NCBI RefSeq assembly: GCF_001425205.1
Contig: NZ_LMDW01000005.1
Location: 62,001-126,000, forward strand
Length of the DNA: 64,000 nucleotides
Direction of reading: 5' to 3'
Source of the DNA: Variovorax sp. Root411
GTDB lineage: Bacteria; Pseudomonadota; Gammaproteobacteria; Burkholderiales; Burkholderiaceae_C
Shown here piece after piece: positions 1 through 9,036 of this stretch (position 1 is the stretch's first letter; every line of letters starts with the position of its first letter). The notes below the pieces were generated by a model that was not told the origin of the DNA, made no database searches, and saw only the letters and a program-made list of their open reading frames with translations. The translations under genes and the position numbers were made by a program.

Positions 1-769
1 CGCCGCCCATCCGCCCGGCACCTGCGACCAGCGAGACGACGAGCGCGACGAGTGCCGCGATCACCGCGATGGCGATGCTGGTGGTAATGAAGAACACGAC
101 CACGCCGACACCGCCGCCCACGACCACCGTGCCCAGCTTCTTGCCGAGGATGGCGCGCGCGATGGGCGCGCCGATGAAGACGCCGACGAACAGGAAGATC
201 GCGAGGTTCTCCCAGTCGAAGCCGCCGCCGCCGCCTCCGCTGCCCGTGTCGCGCGAGGGCTCGGGCAGCGGCTCGCCGTCGACCAGCCCGATGAGGCGGT
301 CCACCGCCGCGTTCAGCCCGCCCGCGAAGTCGTTGCCGCGAAAGCGCGGCTTCATCTCCTCGTCGATGATGCGCACGGCCGCAAGGTCGGGCACCGCGCC
401 TTCGAGCGCCTTGGCGGTGGCGATGCGCATCTTGCGGTCGTCCTTGGCCACGACCACCAGCAGGCCGTCGCCGATGTCCTTGCGGCCGATCTTCCAGGCG
501 TCGCCCACGCGCTGCGTGTAGCTGGCGATGTCCTCGGGCGCGGTGGTCGGCACCATCAGCACCACGATCTGCGAGCCCTTGCGCTGCTCGAAGGCGGCGA
601 GCTTGGTGTCGAGGCCGTTGCGCTGTGCGGCATCGAGCGTGCCGGTCTGGTCGATCACCCGTGCCGTGAGCGCAGGCACCGGCAGCAGGCCTTGCGCCAG
701 CGCGACGCCGGCCAGGACCGCGAGAACAACCGCAGCCAGCGCGCGACGGAGCAGTGCGGCGACGGCCAT
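1..769 (-). CDS. TPM-domain (YgcG-like) membrane protein, C-terminus cut by window edge
   Basis: The visible 256 residues start with a clear signal peptide (ending near ALAQG, residue 26). A TPM domain follows (about residues 30-160, with the typical VIDQTGTLD opening and a KIGRKDIGDGLLVVVAKDDR core). After it come a Gly/Ser-rich linker and at least two hydrophobic segments. The reading frame runs off the left edge, so the normal glycine-rich tail is not visible. TPM-domain proteins are exported and membrane-anchored; some act in photosystem II repair or in respiratory-complex maintenance, but the bacterial role is mostly unknown. It lies 12 bases downstream of lemA on the same strand, and lemA-TPM pairs are common in proteobacteria, so the two are probably one operon. 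Confidence 0.85.
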   Translation of the reverse strand, partial: MAVAALLRRALAAVVLAVLAGVALAQGLLPVPALTARVIDQTGTLDAAQRNGLDTKLAAFEQRKGSQIVVLMVPTTAPEDIASYTQRVGDAWKIGRKDIGDGLLVVVAKDDRKMRIATAKALEGAVPDLAAVRIIDEEMKPRFRGNDFAGGLNAAVDRLIGLVDGEPLPEPSRDTGSGGGGGGFDWENLAIFLFVGVFIGAPIARAILGKKLGTVVVGGGVGVVVFFITTSIAIAVIAALVALVVSLVAGAGRMGG

Positions 770-781
770 CGGGTTGTCGGC

Positions 782-1381
782 TTATTTCTTCGGAGCGCTG
801 AAGTCGACTGTGGGAGGTGTCGAAATCTGCGCCTCGTTCTGGACCGAGAAGTTCGGCTTCGGCGCGTAGCTGAAGATCTTGGCCGTGATGTTCGTCGGGA
901 AGCTGCGTGCAAGCACGTTGTACTCCTGCACGCTCTCGATGTAGCGGTTGCGCGCCACGGTGATGCGGTTCTCGGTGCCTTCGAGCGTCACGCGCAGGTC
1001 GCGAAAGGCCTGGTTGGCCTTGAGCTCCGGGTAGCGCTCCGCAACCACCATCAGCCGCGACAGCGCCGACGAGAGCTCGCCCTGCGCCTGCTGGAACTTG
1101 TTGAAGGCCTCGGGGTTGTTGAGCGTCTCGGGCGACACCTGGATCGAGGTGGCCTTGGCGCGCGCCTCGATCACCTTGGTGAGCGTGTCCTGCTCGAAGC
1201 TGGCCTCGCCCTTCACGGTGGCCACGATGTTGGGCACGAGGTCGGCGCGCCGCTGGTACTGGTTGAGGACCTCGCTCCAGGCCGACTTGCTGGCCTCGTC
1301 GAGGGACTGGAACTGGTTGTAGCCGCAGCCGCTCAGGGACACGACAGCCGCAAGGATCAATAGCCAGCGCTTCATCATCAT
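782..1381 (-). CDS. lemA: LemA family lipoprotein
   Basis: This is a 199-residue protein. Its N-terminal signal carries a lipobox-like SLSGCG, so it is probably lipidated. The LemA-type helical core includes RADLVPNIVATVKGEA and the conserved YNxxARSFPxNI motif near the C-terminus. I chose the ATG at 1381 because the strong GGAGG lies 8 bases before it; an in-frame ATG at 1387 is too close to that GGAGG. LemA proteins are envelope proteins of unclear function. The downstream TPM gene is only 12 bases away. The long open frame continuing upstream to 2212 is antisense to the next gene and is not part of this protein. Confidence 0.9.
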   Translation of the reverse strand: MMMKRWLLILAAVVSLSGCGYNQFQSLDEASKSAWSEVLNQYQRRADLVPNIVATVKGEASFEQDTLTKVIEARAKATSIQVSPETLNNPEAFNKFQQAQGELSSALSRLMVVAERYPELKANQAFRDLRVTLEGTENRITVARNRYIESVQEYNVLARSFPTNITAKIFSYAPKPNFSVQNEAQISTPPTVDFSAPKK

Positions 1382-1427
1382 TTGCATTACCTCCGCAGAA
1401 GATGCGGAAGGTAGCATAGGTGGCCCG

Positions 1428-2198
1428 ATGTCCCTCGATCCCCTCCATGCCCTGCAGGCCGCCAACCGCGCGGTAATGCCCGTTGCTTCCGACGCCTTCG
1501 GCACGCTGTTGGTCGCCGGTGCGACTGGGGCGTTGGGGGCGGAACTGCTGCGGCGGCTCGCGGGCAGCCACCGCCATGCCCACACGCGCGTGCTGGCGCG
1601 CGAGCCGATCCGCGACGGGCTGCGCGGCGTCGAGACCTGCCTGAGCCCAGCCGAGCCGATCGCGCAATGGCCGCTCACCTCCGCCCACACGGCCATCGTC
1701 GCCTTCGACCCGCCGCGGCTGTACCACGACCGCGAACGCGCGCTGTGGGTGCCCGAACCCGCAGACCTGCCCGCGCTCGCGCGCTGGCTGCGCGCGAGCG
1801 GCGTGCAGACGCTGGCCATCGTGCAGCCGCACGACCAGGGCCGACTGCCCGAGGCGCTCAAACATGGGCTCGCAAGCCTCGACGAGCAGGCGGTGGTGGC
1901 CTGCGGCTTCGAGCGCGTGATCCTCGTGCGCTCGGCGCGCAAGCCGGTGAACGCGAAGTTCGCCAATCCCCTCGAGCGGCTGGCCGCGTGGATGCTGTCG
2001 ATCGTGCGCTTCATGGTGCCGAGCAGCGAGCAGCCGGTGCGCGCGTCGAAGGTGGCGGAGCTGGTCGACGTGGCGCTGCGCATCGCGCCGCCGGGCGTGC
2101 ACGTGGCGGCGCCGGAACTGGTGTGGCAGGCTGCGCAGGGGCAGCAGATGCAAGTGGTCGCCGAACGCTGGCTGGGCACGAGACCGCAACAGCGGTAA
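1428..2198 (+). CDS. NAD(P)-binding Rossmann-fold protein (epimerase-like)
   Basis: This is a 256-residue protein. A dinucleotide-binding motif of the form GATGALG sits near residues 31-37, after a hydrophobic beta strand, as in atypical short-chain dehydrogenases and NAD-dependent epimerase-like proteins. No YxxxK active-site pair is obvious, so it may bind a nucleotide without being a classical dehydrogenase. The start is supported by AGGTGG four bases upstream of the ATG. It diverges from lemA with a 46-base gap that must hold both promoters. The substrate cannot be predicted. Confidence 0.75.
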   Translation: MSLDPLHALQAANRAVMPVASDAFGTLLVAGATGALGAELLRRLAGSHRHAHTRVLAREPIRDGLRGVETCLSPAEPIAQWPLTSAHTAIVAFDPPRLYHDRERALWVPEPADLPALARWLRASGVQTLAIVQPHDQGRLPEALKHGLASLDEQAVVACGFERVILVRSARKPVNAKFANPLERLAAWMLSIVRFMVPSSEQPVRASKVAELVDVALRIAPPGVHVAAPELVWQAAQGQQMQVVAERWLGTRPQQR

Positions 2199-2454
2199 TA
2201 GTCGATTTGCATGTGGGCCCTGGGCGTTGCGCGGCTCTTGCCCGGTGAGTTCCCCTGGGTTTTTCGGCAGTAGTGCCAATCGCGCAGCTTGGGACGCGGG
2301 TGTGTGCGAATCGGTCAGGCAACCGTCAGCCCGCTTGAGCATCGTCACCCCCCTTGTCGAAGCCTCTGGAGGATGCTCATGAAGGATCGCGTACGAGCAA
2401 GGGCGACCATGGTATCTCTGGCTTCGGCTTCATCGCGTCAAAGAACGCGCACTG

Positions 2455-3684
2455 ATGACCCGATTTCTCAACGCACTCAACCGATTTCTCGCGCCCGCCA
2501 CAGCAGTCCTGGTTGTAGTTGCTCTCTGGCGGCTGGTGTCGGAGATTCATCCGTCGACCGTTCGCGACGAATGGATGGGCCTGTCACGCGACCAGTCGAT
2601 CGTCTATGGAATAGCGCTGATCGCGCTGGCGCTGTGGATCGTCGTTCTCTCAGGCTGGATTCATTCGAGGCGACCGCCTCACACCGGACAGAAAAGCAAG
2701 CTCATGGACATTCTTGACAGACTGACCAACCGCCAAGCGCTGGAGGCACGCCTCCAATTAGAGGCTACTTCAGAGATCATCGACGCGGCGGCACTCGCCG
2801 ATGCGCTCAAGAGCAAGGTCATCGGGCAGGATCAGGTCTGTGACGACATCGCTGCGCAGATCAGGCGCCGCCTGGCGTTGCAGCAGCGTGGCAAGCCCAT
2901 CGGTGTCTTCCTGTTCTGCGGCCACCCCGGTACTGGCAAGACCTACCTTGCCAAACAATTGGCGATCCAGTGCCGCCGCAAGCTGCTTCATTTCGACATG
3001 ACTCAGCTCTCCCGCGGCACCGGCGGCTCGATGCTGTTCGGAACGCCGAAGGGCTACGTCGGTTCCGATTCGTACGGCAAGCTCACGGCGGGCCTGCGCG
3101 ACACCCCGAATGCGATCGTGCTGCTCGATGAATTCGAGAAAGCTCATCCGGACGTGCACACAAACTTCCTGACCGCCTGGAATGACGGTTTCATCACCGA
3201 AGCCTCCGACGGAAAGCAGATCTCTACAACGCGTGCCATTTTCATCATTACCACCAATGCGGGGATGCAAGCGCTGGATGAATTGCAGTCGAGATTCGAG
3301 AACGACGGCGAGGAGTTGCGCAAGGTCTCAACCAACATCCTGCTGGAGAACGGGCTCGCGCCTGAAGTGTTGAGCCGGATTGATCGGATTTTCATTTTTC
3401 GTCGCCTGTTCGGCTTGGATGTTGCGCGCGTTACTGCGCTCGAGATCGAAGCCATGATCAGCAACTATGGACTGTCGGTGTGCGAGGGTGGCATCGATCC
3501 AGAGGTGCTCTGGAAATTCATGGAGACGCAGGAAAAGCTTGCGGGCCATGCCTCGTCGCGTGATCTCGTGCGCAGCATTGAGGAGAGCATCGCAGACTCC
3601 CTGATCGTACAGAAGCAGGCGGGTCAGACGTCGATCCGCCTGCTGTACAGGGACCAGAAAATCAGTGCTGTTGCCGGCTCATGA
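2455..3684 (+). CDS. Membrane-anchored ClpA/ClpB-like AAA+ ATPase
   Basis: This is a 409-residue protein with two predicted membrane segments, at about 12-30 and 50-70. A single AAA+ module follows that resembles the D2 ring of ClpA/ClpB: an IGQDQ entry motif, Walker A GHPGTGKT near residue 160, Walker B LLDEFEKAHPDV, sensor-1 ITTNAG, and an SRIDR arginine-finger region. The usual sensor-2 GAR is replaced by SSRD. There is no Clp N-domain, no D1 ring and no middle domain, so it is much shorter than ClpB. A membrane-tethered unfoldase is the best guess. Its stop overlaps the next start (ATGA), so the two products probably work together. The ribosome site is weak. Confidence 0.75.
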   Translation: MTRFLNALNRFLAPATAVLVVVALWRLVSEIHPSTVRDEWMGLSRDQSIVYGIALIALALWIVVLSGWIHSRRPPHTGQKSKLMDILDRLTNRQALEARLQLEATSEIIDAAALADALKSKVIGQDQVCDDIAAQIRRRLALQQRGKPIGVFLFCGHPGTGKTYLAKQLAIQCRRKLLHFDMTQLSRGTGGSMLFGTPKGYVGSDSYGKLTAGLRDTPNAIVLLDEFEKAHPDVHTNFLTAWNDGFITEASDGKQISTTRAIFIITTNAGMQALDELQSRFENDGEELRKVSTNILLENGLAPEVLSRIDRIFIFRRLFGLDVARVTALEIEAMISNYGLSVCEGGIDPEVLWKFMETQEKLAGHASSRDLVRSIEESIADSLIVQKQAGQTSIRLLYRDQKISAVAGS

Positions 3685-4607
3685 ACTCTCCGCGTTCAGA
3701 CAATGTGATGTTGCTTGCGCAGCCCTCTTTGTGGCGTCGCGCGCCGGCTTGGCGCAATACGCTGGTGATGGCCATTTTGGCGACGAGCGCAGCAGCGTCT
3801 CTCTTTGTCGGGCGGAACGTATCCAGGCCGCAGGAAGTTGTTCCGACCCCGCCTCTTGCGCCGGCTGTTGTTGTGCCCGCACTGCCATCCGCTGTCGGCA
3901 ATGGTGTTGTCGCGCAGGCCATCACCAGCGATACGCCCGTCAATGCGCCCGTTCACGCAGATAGCCCAACCGCCAAGCTCACGGACACTCCAGCGCACAA
4001 ACAGGATGCGCGCACCGTCGCGCCCGCGCCGCGTCCGCCGGAGCGGGTCGCCGCGAAGGCGCCCAAGCCCATGCTCCGCGATGAACCGCGTCCAGTGCAG
4101 AAGACGGTTCTTGCAACGGCCAGCATGCCGGAGATCGCAATGCCAAAGCCGCCGGCATCCCCGATGGTTCAACCGTCAGAGGCAGACTCCGCCTGCCCGA
4201 ACCTCGCTCGGGTCGTTCCGCTGACCGAGCCCCGCTACAACCAGGGGCAGGTTGCGGCTGTGCAATCGGCCGAAACGTCAGCCAACACGACCCGGAGGAG
4301 CCTCGCAGAGACGGGGGGCTCTATCGATGCGAAGTACCAGTACCAGATTCACGCGACGCTCCGTAGCAAGGTCCCGCAGTTCAGAAATGGCCAAGAGGTC
4401 CATATCGCGGCGGTCATCCCGCCGGACCTGCGCGTGCAGCCCGGCGACATCGTTGCCTGGGACGGAGCCTATCGCGACGTGCCGGGCACATGCCACCTTG
4501 TCCCGGCACGCATCCGCGCCGTGCTGGGCCATGCTGAATTGCCGTCCGCGCCTGCGCGCAGCGAGGTGCCCGCGTCTCCCGCGGCGCCTCCGGCACCGAG
4601 CTCCTGA
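3681..4607 (+). CDS. Proline-rich single-pass membrane protein, partner of the AAA+ ATPase
   Basis: This is a 308-residue protein translated from an ATGA overlap with the preceding AAA+ gene. One membrane segment lies at about residues 19-41. A long Pro/Ala-rich stretch (about 45-190) follows, and then a small folded C-terminal domain (about 210-290) with conserved-looking beta strands (HIAAVIPPDLRVQPGDIVAW). The layout is TonB-like or envelope-spanning: cytoplasmic tail, membrane anchor, periplasmic spacer, terminal domain. I do not recognise a family. The coupling suggests it forms a complex with the ATPase. Confidence 0.65.
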   Translation: MNSPRSDNVMLLAQPSLWRRAPAWRNTLVMAILATSAAASLFVGRNVSRPQEVVPTPPLAPAVVVPALPSAVGNGVVAQAITSDTPVNAPVHADSPTAKLTDTPAHKQDARTVAPAPRPPERVAAKAPKPMLRDEPRPVQKTVLATASMPEIAMPKPPASPMVQPSEADSACPNLARVVPLTEPRYNQGQVAAVQSAETSANTTRRSLAETGGSIDAKYQYQIHATLRSKVPQFRNGQEVHIAAVIPPDLRVQPGDIVAWDGAYRDVPGTCHLVPARIRAVLGHAELPSAPARSEVPASPAAPPAPSS

Positions 4608-4758
4608 GCGAATGGACTGCCGAAATGACGTATGGATTTTGATCAGTTGGTCAAAATTGAAGAAGTTGTTCCAACAGAATTGCGGCAGCACGGTACGGTA
4701 CGGCCGGACCAAAGCGGTGTAGCGCCCGCCGTCACGCACGGCGCGGCAAAATCACGCC

Positions 4759-5211
4759 ATGCCCAAGACCCCACTCCGCGCCGCCGCGGCCATCGGCGGC
4801 ACTGCCGACGACCTCGAGGCCGCCTTCTACGAAGCGCTGCAGCGCGGCGACATCGACGCGCTGATGGCCTGCTGGGCCGACGAGGACGAAGTGTTCTGCG
4901 TGCACCCCGGCGGCCCGCGGCTGGTGGGCGCCGTGGCGATCCGCGCCGCCTTCGAGCAGATGTTCGGCAACGGCGCGATCCACGCCACGCCGGCGCGGGT
5001 GCGCAAGATCGAGTCGCTCGCCAGCGCCGTGCACAACGTGCTCGAACGCATCGAGGTGCTCACGGCCGAGGGCCCGCGCCATGCCTTCGTGCTGGCCACC
5101 AACGTCTATCACAAGACTGTCCAGGGCTGGCGCATGGTGGCGCACCATGCGAGCCCGGGGAGTGCGCGCGAACCGGACGAAGCGAACGATCCGCCCCAGG
5201 TCCTGCACTGA
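4759..5211 (+). CDS. NTF2-like / SnoaL-type (DUF4440-like) protein
   Basis: This is a 150-residue protein with the cone-shaped NTF2-like fold signature: an N-terminal helix (DDLEAAFYEALQRGDIDALM), the CWADEDEVFCVHPGG motif, and a C-terminal strand with GWRMVAHHAS. Such proteins are small-molecule binding or isomerase-like scaffolds; no catalytic assignment is possible. Its stop codon overlaps the start of the alpha/beta hydrolase by one base (TGATG), so the two are co-translated. Confidence 0.8.
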   Translation: MPKTPLRAAAAIGGTADDLEAAFYEALQRGDIDALMACWADEDEVFCVHPGGPRLVGAVAIRAAFEQMFGNGAIHATPARVRKIESLASAVHNVLERIEVLTAEGPRHAFVLATNVYHKTVQGWRMVAHHASPGSAREPDEANDPPQVLH

Positions 5212-6239
5212 TGTCCTCCTTCGTCGCCACCTCCGGTCCCGTTTCCGCGCCCCAGCCGCTGGACTACGCGGCGCCGCGCTGGCTGCCCGGCGGCAACCTG
5301 CAGACCATCTGGGCTGCGCTCTATGCGAAGCGCTTCGACGGGCCGGCCCCGGTCTACCGGCGCGAGCGCTGGCCCACGCCGGACAGCGACTTCATCGACG
5401 TCGACTTCGTCGATGCGCCAATGCCGGGCCCGAGGCCGCTGCTGGTTCTGTTCCACGGGCTCGAAGGCTCGTCGCGCAGCCACTACGCCGAAGCCTTTGC
5501 CGCATTCGCCGCATCTCGCGGCATGGCCTTCGCGGTGCCGCATTTCCGCGGCTGCAGCGGCGAGCTGAACCTGGCGCCGCGCGCCTACCACTCGGGCGAC
5601 TTCGAGGAGATCGGCTGGATCCTTGCGCGCATGCGCGACCAGCATGCACGCAAGGGCGGCGGGCCGGTGCTGGCGGCGGGCGTGTCGCTGGGCGGCAATG
5701 CGCTGATGCGCTGGGCCTCGGAGGCGGGCGAGAGCGCTTCGGGCGTGGTGAGCGCCGTGGCATCGGTCAGCGCGCCGCTCGACCTTGCGGCGGGCGGCGA
5801 AGCCATCGGGCAGGGTTTCAACAGGCTGGTCTACACGCGCATGTTCCTCGCGACCATGAAGCCCAAGGCGCTGGCCAAGCTGGGGCAGTTCCCGGGGTTG
5901 TTCGACCGCGAGCGGCTGATGTCGTCGCGCAACCTCTACGACTTCGACAACGTCTTCACCGCCCCGCTGCACGGCTTTCGCGATACCGAGGACTACTGGA
6001 CGCGCGGCTCGGCCAAGCCGCACCTGGCCTCGGTGCGCGTGCCCGCACTGGTGGTGAACGCCCGCAACGACCCTTTCATTCCCGCGGGCAGCCTGCCGAA
6101 GCCCGGCGAGGTCGGCGCGCACGTCACGCTGTGGCAGCCCGCGCACGGCGGGCACGTCGGCTTTCCGATGGGCCCGCCACCGGGGCATGTGCGCGGCATG
6201 CCGGAGCAGGTCGCCAATTGGCTGGCAACGCACGCCTGA
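5211..6239 (+). CDS. YheT-family alpha/beta hydrolase
   Basis: This is a 342-residue protein. It has the YheT hallmarks: an early PRWLPGGNLQT motif, LLVLFHGLEGSS (oxyanion region), the nucleophile elbow GVSLGGN (serine near residue 159), a late Asp in VNARNDPF, and a His in HGGHVGF. These make up a Ser-Asp-His triad. Family members are hydrolases of unknown physiological substrate, probably esterases. The start at 5211 overlaps the stop of the NTF2-like gene. A much longer in-frame extension upstream (from 4632) is antisense/out-of-frame to that gene and is not used. Confidence 0.88.
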   Translation: MSSFVATSGPVSAPQPLDYAAPRWLPGGNLQTIWAALYAKRFDGPAPVYRRERWPTPDSDFIDVDFVDAPMPGPRPLLVLFHGLEGSSRSHYAEAFAAFAASRGMAFAVPHFRGCSGELNLAPRAYHSGDFEEIGWILARMRDQHARKGGGPVLAAGVSLGGNALMRWASEAGESASGVVSAVASVSAPLDLAAGGEAIGQGFNRLVYTRMFLATMKPKALAKLGQFPGLFDRERLMSSRNLYDFDNVFTAPLHGFRDTEDYWTRGSAKPHLASVRVPALVVNARNDPFIPAGSLPKPGEVGAHVTLWQPAHGGHVGFPMGPPPGHVRGMPEQVANWLATHA

Positions 6240-6258
6240 GGGCGAGCAAAATAGCGCG

Positions 6259-6822
6259 ATGGACGACATCGTCAAACAAGCCCTCGCCAAATGGCCCAAC
6301 GTGCCGCACTGCTACGGCTGGCTCGGCCTCGACGCGCGCGGCAACTGGTACATGCGCGACGACCGCACCCAGGCCATGGGCCCGTTCGGCGCGGCCAAGG
6401 GCTCGATGCTCAGGCACGACAAGCTGATCGACTTCATCCACCGCAACTACGAGCACGACGACGAGGGCCAGTGGTTCTTCCAGAACGGGCCGCAGCGCGT
6501 TTATGTGGAACTGGAGGCTGCGCCGCTGGTGTGGCGCGTGGCCGAAGAGGAGGGCGGTGGGTTCACCGTCACGTCCCACACCGGCAAGGCGGTGGAGGTG
6601 TCGGGCTGCCTGCTCGATGGGGAAGGCCGGCTCTATCTGGTCTCGCCCCTGGGGCTTGGACTGGTGCACACGCAGGACGTGGGCATCGCTGCCGAGGCGG
6701 TCGAACAAGGCCTGTGGACGCCGGAGGCGGTGCAGGCCAGCGAACTGCCCGACCGCTTCGGGCATGTGCTGAGCCCGGCGCAGCGCCATGCCGGCACGGC
6801 TTCCGCGCCGGCGAAGCCCTGA
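6259..6822 (+). CDS. Uncharacterised DUF2946-type protein
   Basis: This is a 187-residue soluble protein with no signal peptide. The N-terminal part contains the pattern KWPNVPHCYGWLGLDARGNWYMRD broken by conserved aromatic residues. The middle part is rich in acidic and aromatic residues (DKLIDFIHRNYEHDDEG, QWFFQNGPQRVYVELE). I recall this type of sequence as a DUF2946-like family of Burkholderiales, but that assignment is from memory and weak. It lies 19 bases after the YheT-type hydrolase, and the pair is probably one operon. The function is unknown. Confidence 0.65.
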   Translation: MDDIVKQALAKWPNVPHCYGWLGLDARGNWYMRDDRTQAMGPFGAAKGSMLRHDKLIDFIHRNYEHDDEGQWFFQNGPQRVYVELEAAPLVWRVAEEEGGGFTVTSHTGKAVEVSGCLLDGEGRLYLVSPLGLGLVHTQDVGIAAEAVEQGLWTPEAVQASELPDRFGHVLSPAQRHAGTASAPAKP

Positions 6823-6848
6823 ACTCCGCAGTTTGCCGACCCGCCATG

Positions 6849-6877
6849 AAGAAAGCCGGCGCTGGGCCGGCTTCTTT
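6849..6877. terminator. Bidirectional hairpin terminator between convergent genes
   Basis: An AAGAAAGCCGGC arm and a GCCGGCTTCTTT arm flank a short loop. There is an A-run on one side and a T-rich run on the other, so it can end transcription from both the DUF2946-type gene and the convergent cytochrome gene. Confidence 0.75.
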
Positions 6878-6896
6878 GCGTGACTAGGGAAAACGC

Positions 6897-7499
6897 TTAC
6901 TTGGCGGGAGCACTGGCCGCAGAGGCCGCGCCTTCAGCGGGGGCCGCGGCTGCGGGGCGATCCGGCACCGGGAACTTGGCGCCGCCGGCATTGGCCATGT
7001 AGACCACGGCGCGGCCCACTTCGAGGTCTTCGAAGTCGCCGCCGCCTTGGGCTGGCATGGCGCCCTTGCCCTTCAGGGCATGTTCGAGGAGGGTGGCATA
7101 GCCCTGGCCGATGCGCGGGCCCCAGGCGGCCGCGTCCTGGAAGTGCGGTGCGCCGGGAATGCCGGGTGCGCCGTGGCAGGCGACGCACTGGGCCTTGAAC
7201 ACGGCCTCGCCTGCAGCGAGCGGGCGGTTGGCGTCGCGAATCTCGATGGTGCCGACCTTCCGGAGGCGCTCGGCCACTTCGCGGTCGCGCGCTTCCTTGG
7301 TCACGCCGTAGAGCGCCATGTTGTCGCCTTCCGCGGTGCCGGCGGGCTTGGTGCCCGAGACCACGTAGGAGACAAGACCCACGATGATCAGGATCGGGGC
7401 TATGAAGGAGAAAAATACCGCGAGCAGCAGTTGCTTCGGGTTCTTGATCGGCCCGGTGTGGGCTTCTTCTGTGGCCTGGTAATGCGGGTCTGCGCTCAT
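6897..7499 (-). CDS. Membrane-anchored c-type cytochrome (cytochrome c5 type)
   Basis: This is a 200-residue protein. One N-terminal membrane helix (about residues 25-47) acts as an uncleaved anchor. The periplasmic domain has a single haem motif CVACH near residue 106 and a likely methionine ligand in GKGAMPAQGG. The C-terminus is Ala/Pro-rich. It probably carries electrons in the periplasm, for example to a terminal oxidase. I chose the ATG at 7499 because GAGGA sits about 5 bases upstream; an ATG at 7511 lacks a good site. It stands alone between convergent terminators and the efflux operon. Confidence 0.88.
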   Translation of the reverse strand: MSADPHYQATEEAHTGPIKNPKQLLLAVFFSFIAPILIIVGLVSYVVSGTKPAGTAEGDNMALYGVTKEARDREVAERLRKVGTIEIRDANRPLAAGEAVFKAQCVACHGAPGIPGAPHFQDAAAWGPRIGQGYATLLEHALKGKGAMPAQGGGDFEDLEVGRAVVYMANAGGAKFPVPDRPAAAAPAEGAASAASAPAK

Positions 7500-7614
7500 T
7501 GGCGTCCTCAATAACGGGGGCTCGTCGGGGGGCTTTTCCTAACCAACCGGCGATTATAGAGAGGCCCCTTGCCCGAAGGGACAAGGGACCACCCTTATCG
7601 AACGCCTCGGCGCC

Positions 7615-9036
7615 TCAACCCTTGTCGCGCGCGGCCCAGCCGCCACCCAGCGTCTTGTACAGCGTGACCTGGTTCTGCAACTGCAGCAGGCGCGTCGTCA
7701 CGGCCGATTGCTGCGCGGTGAACAGCGAGCGCTGTGCGTCGAGCAGGTCGAGCGCGCTGGCAATGCCGTTGCGGTAGCGCAGGTCGGAGAGCTTGAAGCG
7801 CACCGCCTCCGCATCGGCCTGCGCACGCTGCGCGCGCACCTGCTCGCCCAGGGTGGCGCGGCCCGCGAGCGCATCGGCCACTTCGCGGAATGCCGTCTGG
7901 ATCGACTTCTCGTACTGCGCCACCGCGATCTCGCGCCCGGCCCTGGCCGAGTCGAGCGTGGCGATGTTGCGGCCCGCGTCGAAGATCGGCAGCGTCACCG
8001 ACGGCGCGAACGACCACGCCTTGGAGCCGCGGTCGAACAGGCCCGAGAACTCGCTGCTCGCGGTGCCGATGGAACTCGTCAGCGACACGCGCGGGAAGAA
8101 GTTCGCGCGCGCGGCGCCGATGTTGGCGTTGGCCGCTATCAGCTGCTGCTCGGCCGAACGGATGTCGGGCCGTTCGGCCAGCAGGTCCGAAGGCAGGCCG
8201 GCCGGCACGTCGGGCATCGGCTTGATGCCGTCGAGGCCCTTGATTCCGCCCGCCGTGGCTTCGGCCGGCACCGGCGCGCCCAGCAGCAGGGCGAGAGCGT
8301 TCTCGTCCTGCATGCGCGCACGCTGCTGCTGCGCATAGGAAGCGCGCGCCGTTTCCAGCAGCGAGTTCGCGGCCTGGAAGTCGAGCTCCGACGACACGCC
8401 GTTGTCGAAGCGCATCTTCGTGAGGCGCACCGACTCTTCGCGCGTGACCATCGTCTGGCGCGTGATCTCCAGCAACTCGTCGTCGGCCAGCAGCGTGAGC
8501 CAGCCGTTGGCGACCGACGCGATCAGGCTGATCTGCACCGCCTTGCGGGTCTCGTCCGTGGCGAGGTACTGCGCCAGTGCCTGGTCCTTCAGCGCACGGA
8601 TGCGGCCGAAGAAGTCGATTTCCCAGGACGTGAAGCCGACGCTGACGCTGTACTGCGAGGCCACACTGCCGGCGCTGCTGTTGTAGACCTGAGCCGGGTT
8701 GGGGCTCGAGCGCGAACCGCTGCCCGTCAGGCCGAGCGCCGGGAACAGTGCCGAGCGCTCGATCTGGAATTGCGCGCGCGCCTGCTCGATGTTGAGCACC
8801 GACACCCGCAGGTCGCGGTTGTTCGCGAGCGCGGTCTGGATCAGGCCCGCGAGCCGCGCGTCGGTGAAGAAGTCCTGCCAGGGCAGGTTGGCCGCGGCCT
8901 GGCCGGGCGGCTGCGCCGGGTCGCCCGGGAAGGTGGTCGGCACCGGCGCCGCGGGGCGCTCGTAGGTCGGAATCAGCGAGCAGCCGGCCAGCAGCATCGC
9001 GGCCGCCAGGGCCGTGGGAATCAGTTTCTTAGTCAT
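7615..9036 (-). CDS. RND efflux outer-membrane lipoprotein, NodT/OprM family
   Basis: This is a 473-residue protein. A lipoprotein signal has the acylated Cys at residue 19 (LLAGCS). Two OEP repeats follow, each with the helical-barrel hallmarks; ERSALFPALGLTGSGS and ANFFPRVSLTSS are the typical repeat junctions, and a DLLDAQRSLF segment lies near the end. It forms the trimeric channel through the outer membrane for the adjacent pump. Its start overlaps the end of the pump gene by 8 bases. It is the last gene of the three-gene operon. Confidence 0.92.
   Translation of the reverse strand: MTKKLIPTALAAAMLLAGCSLIPTYERPAAPVPTTFPGDPAQPPGQAAANLPWQDFFTDARLAGLIQTALANNRDLRVSVLNIEQARAQFQIERSALFPALGLTGSGSRSSPNPAQVYNSSAGSVASQYSVSVGFTSWEIDFFGRIRALKDQALAQYLATDETRKAVQISLIASVANGWLTLLADDELLEITRQTMVTREESVRLTKMRFDNGVSSELDFQAANSLLETARASYAQQQRARMQDENALALLLGAPVPAEATAGGIKGLDGIKPMPDVPAGLPSDLLAERPDIRSAEQQLIAANANIGAARANFFPRVSLTSSIGTASSEFSGLFDRGSKAWSFAPSVTLPIFDAGRNIATLDSARAGREIAVAQYEKSIQTAFREVADALAGRATLGEQVRAQRAQADAEAVRFKLSDLRYRNGIASALDLLDAQRSLFTAQQSAVTTRLLQLQNQVTLYKTLGGGWAARDKG

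Noticed and set aside
692..1363. A 223-codon plus-strand frame over lemA
   Set aside because: Antisense to lemA and the TPM gene; composition is that of a shadow frame.
1382..2212. N-terminal extension of LemA
   Set aside because: Antisense to the Rossmann-fold gene; LemA has its own signal peptide and ribosome site at 1381.
4632..5210. Upstream extension of the YheT-type hydrolase
   Set aside because: It runs out of frame over the NTF2-like gene, is Arg/His-rich, and the family N-terminus begins at 5211.
5081..6427. 448-codon plus-strand frame over the YheT hydrolase
   Set aside because: Frame-shifted shadow with Arg/Ala-rich low-complexity composition.
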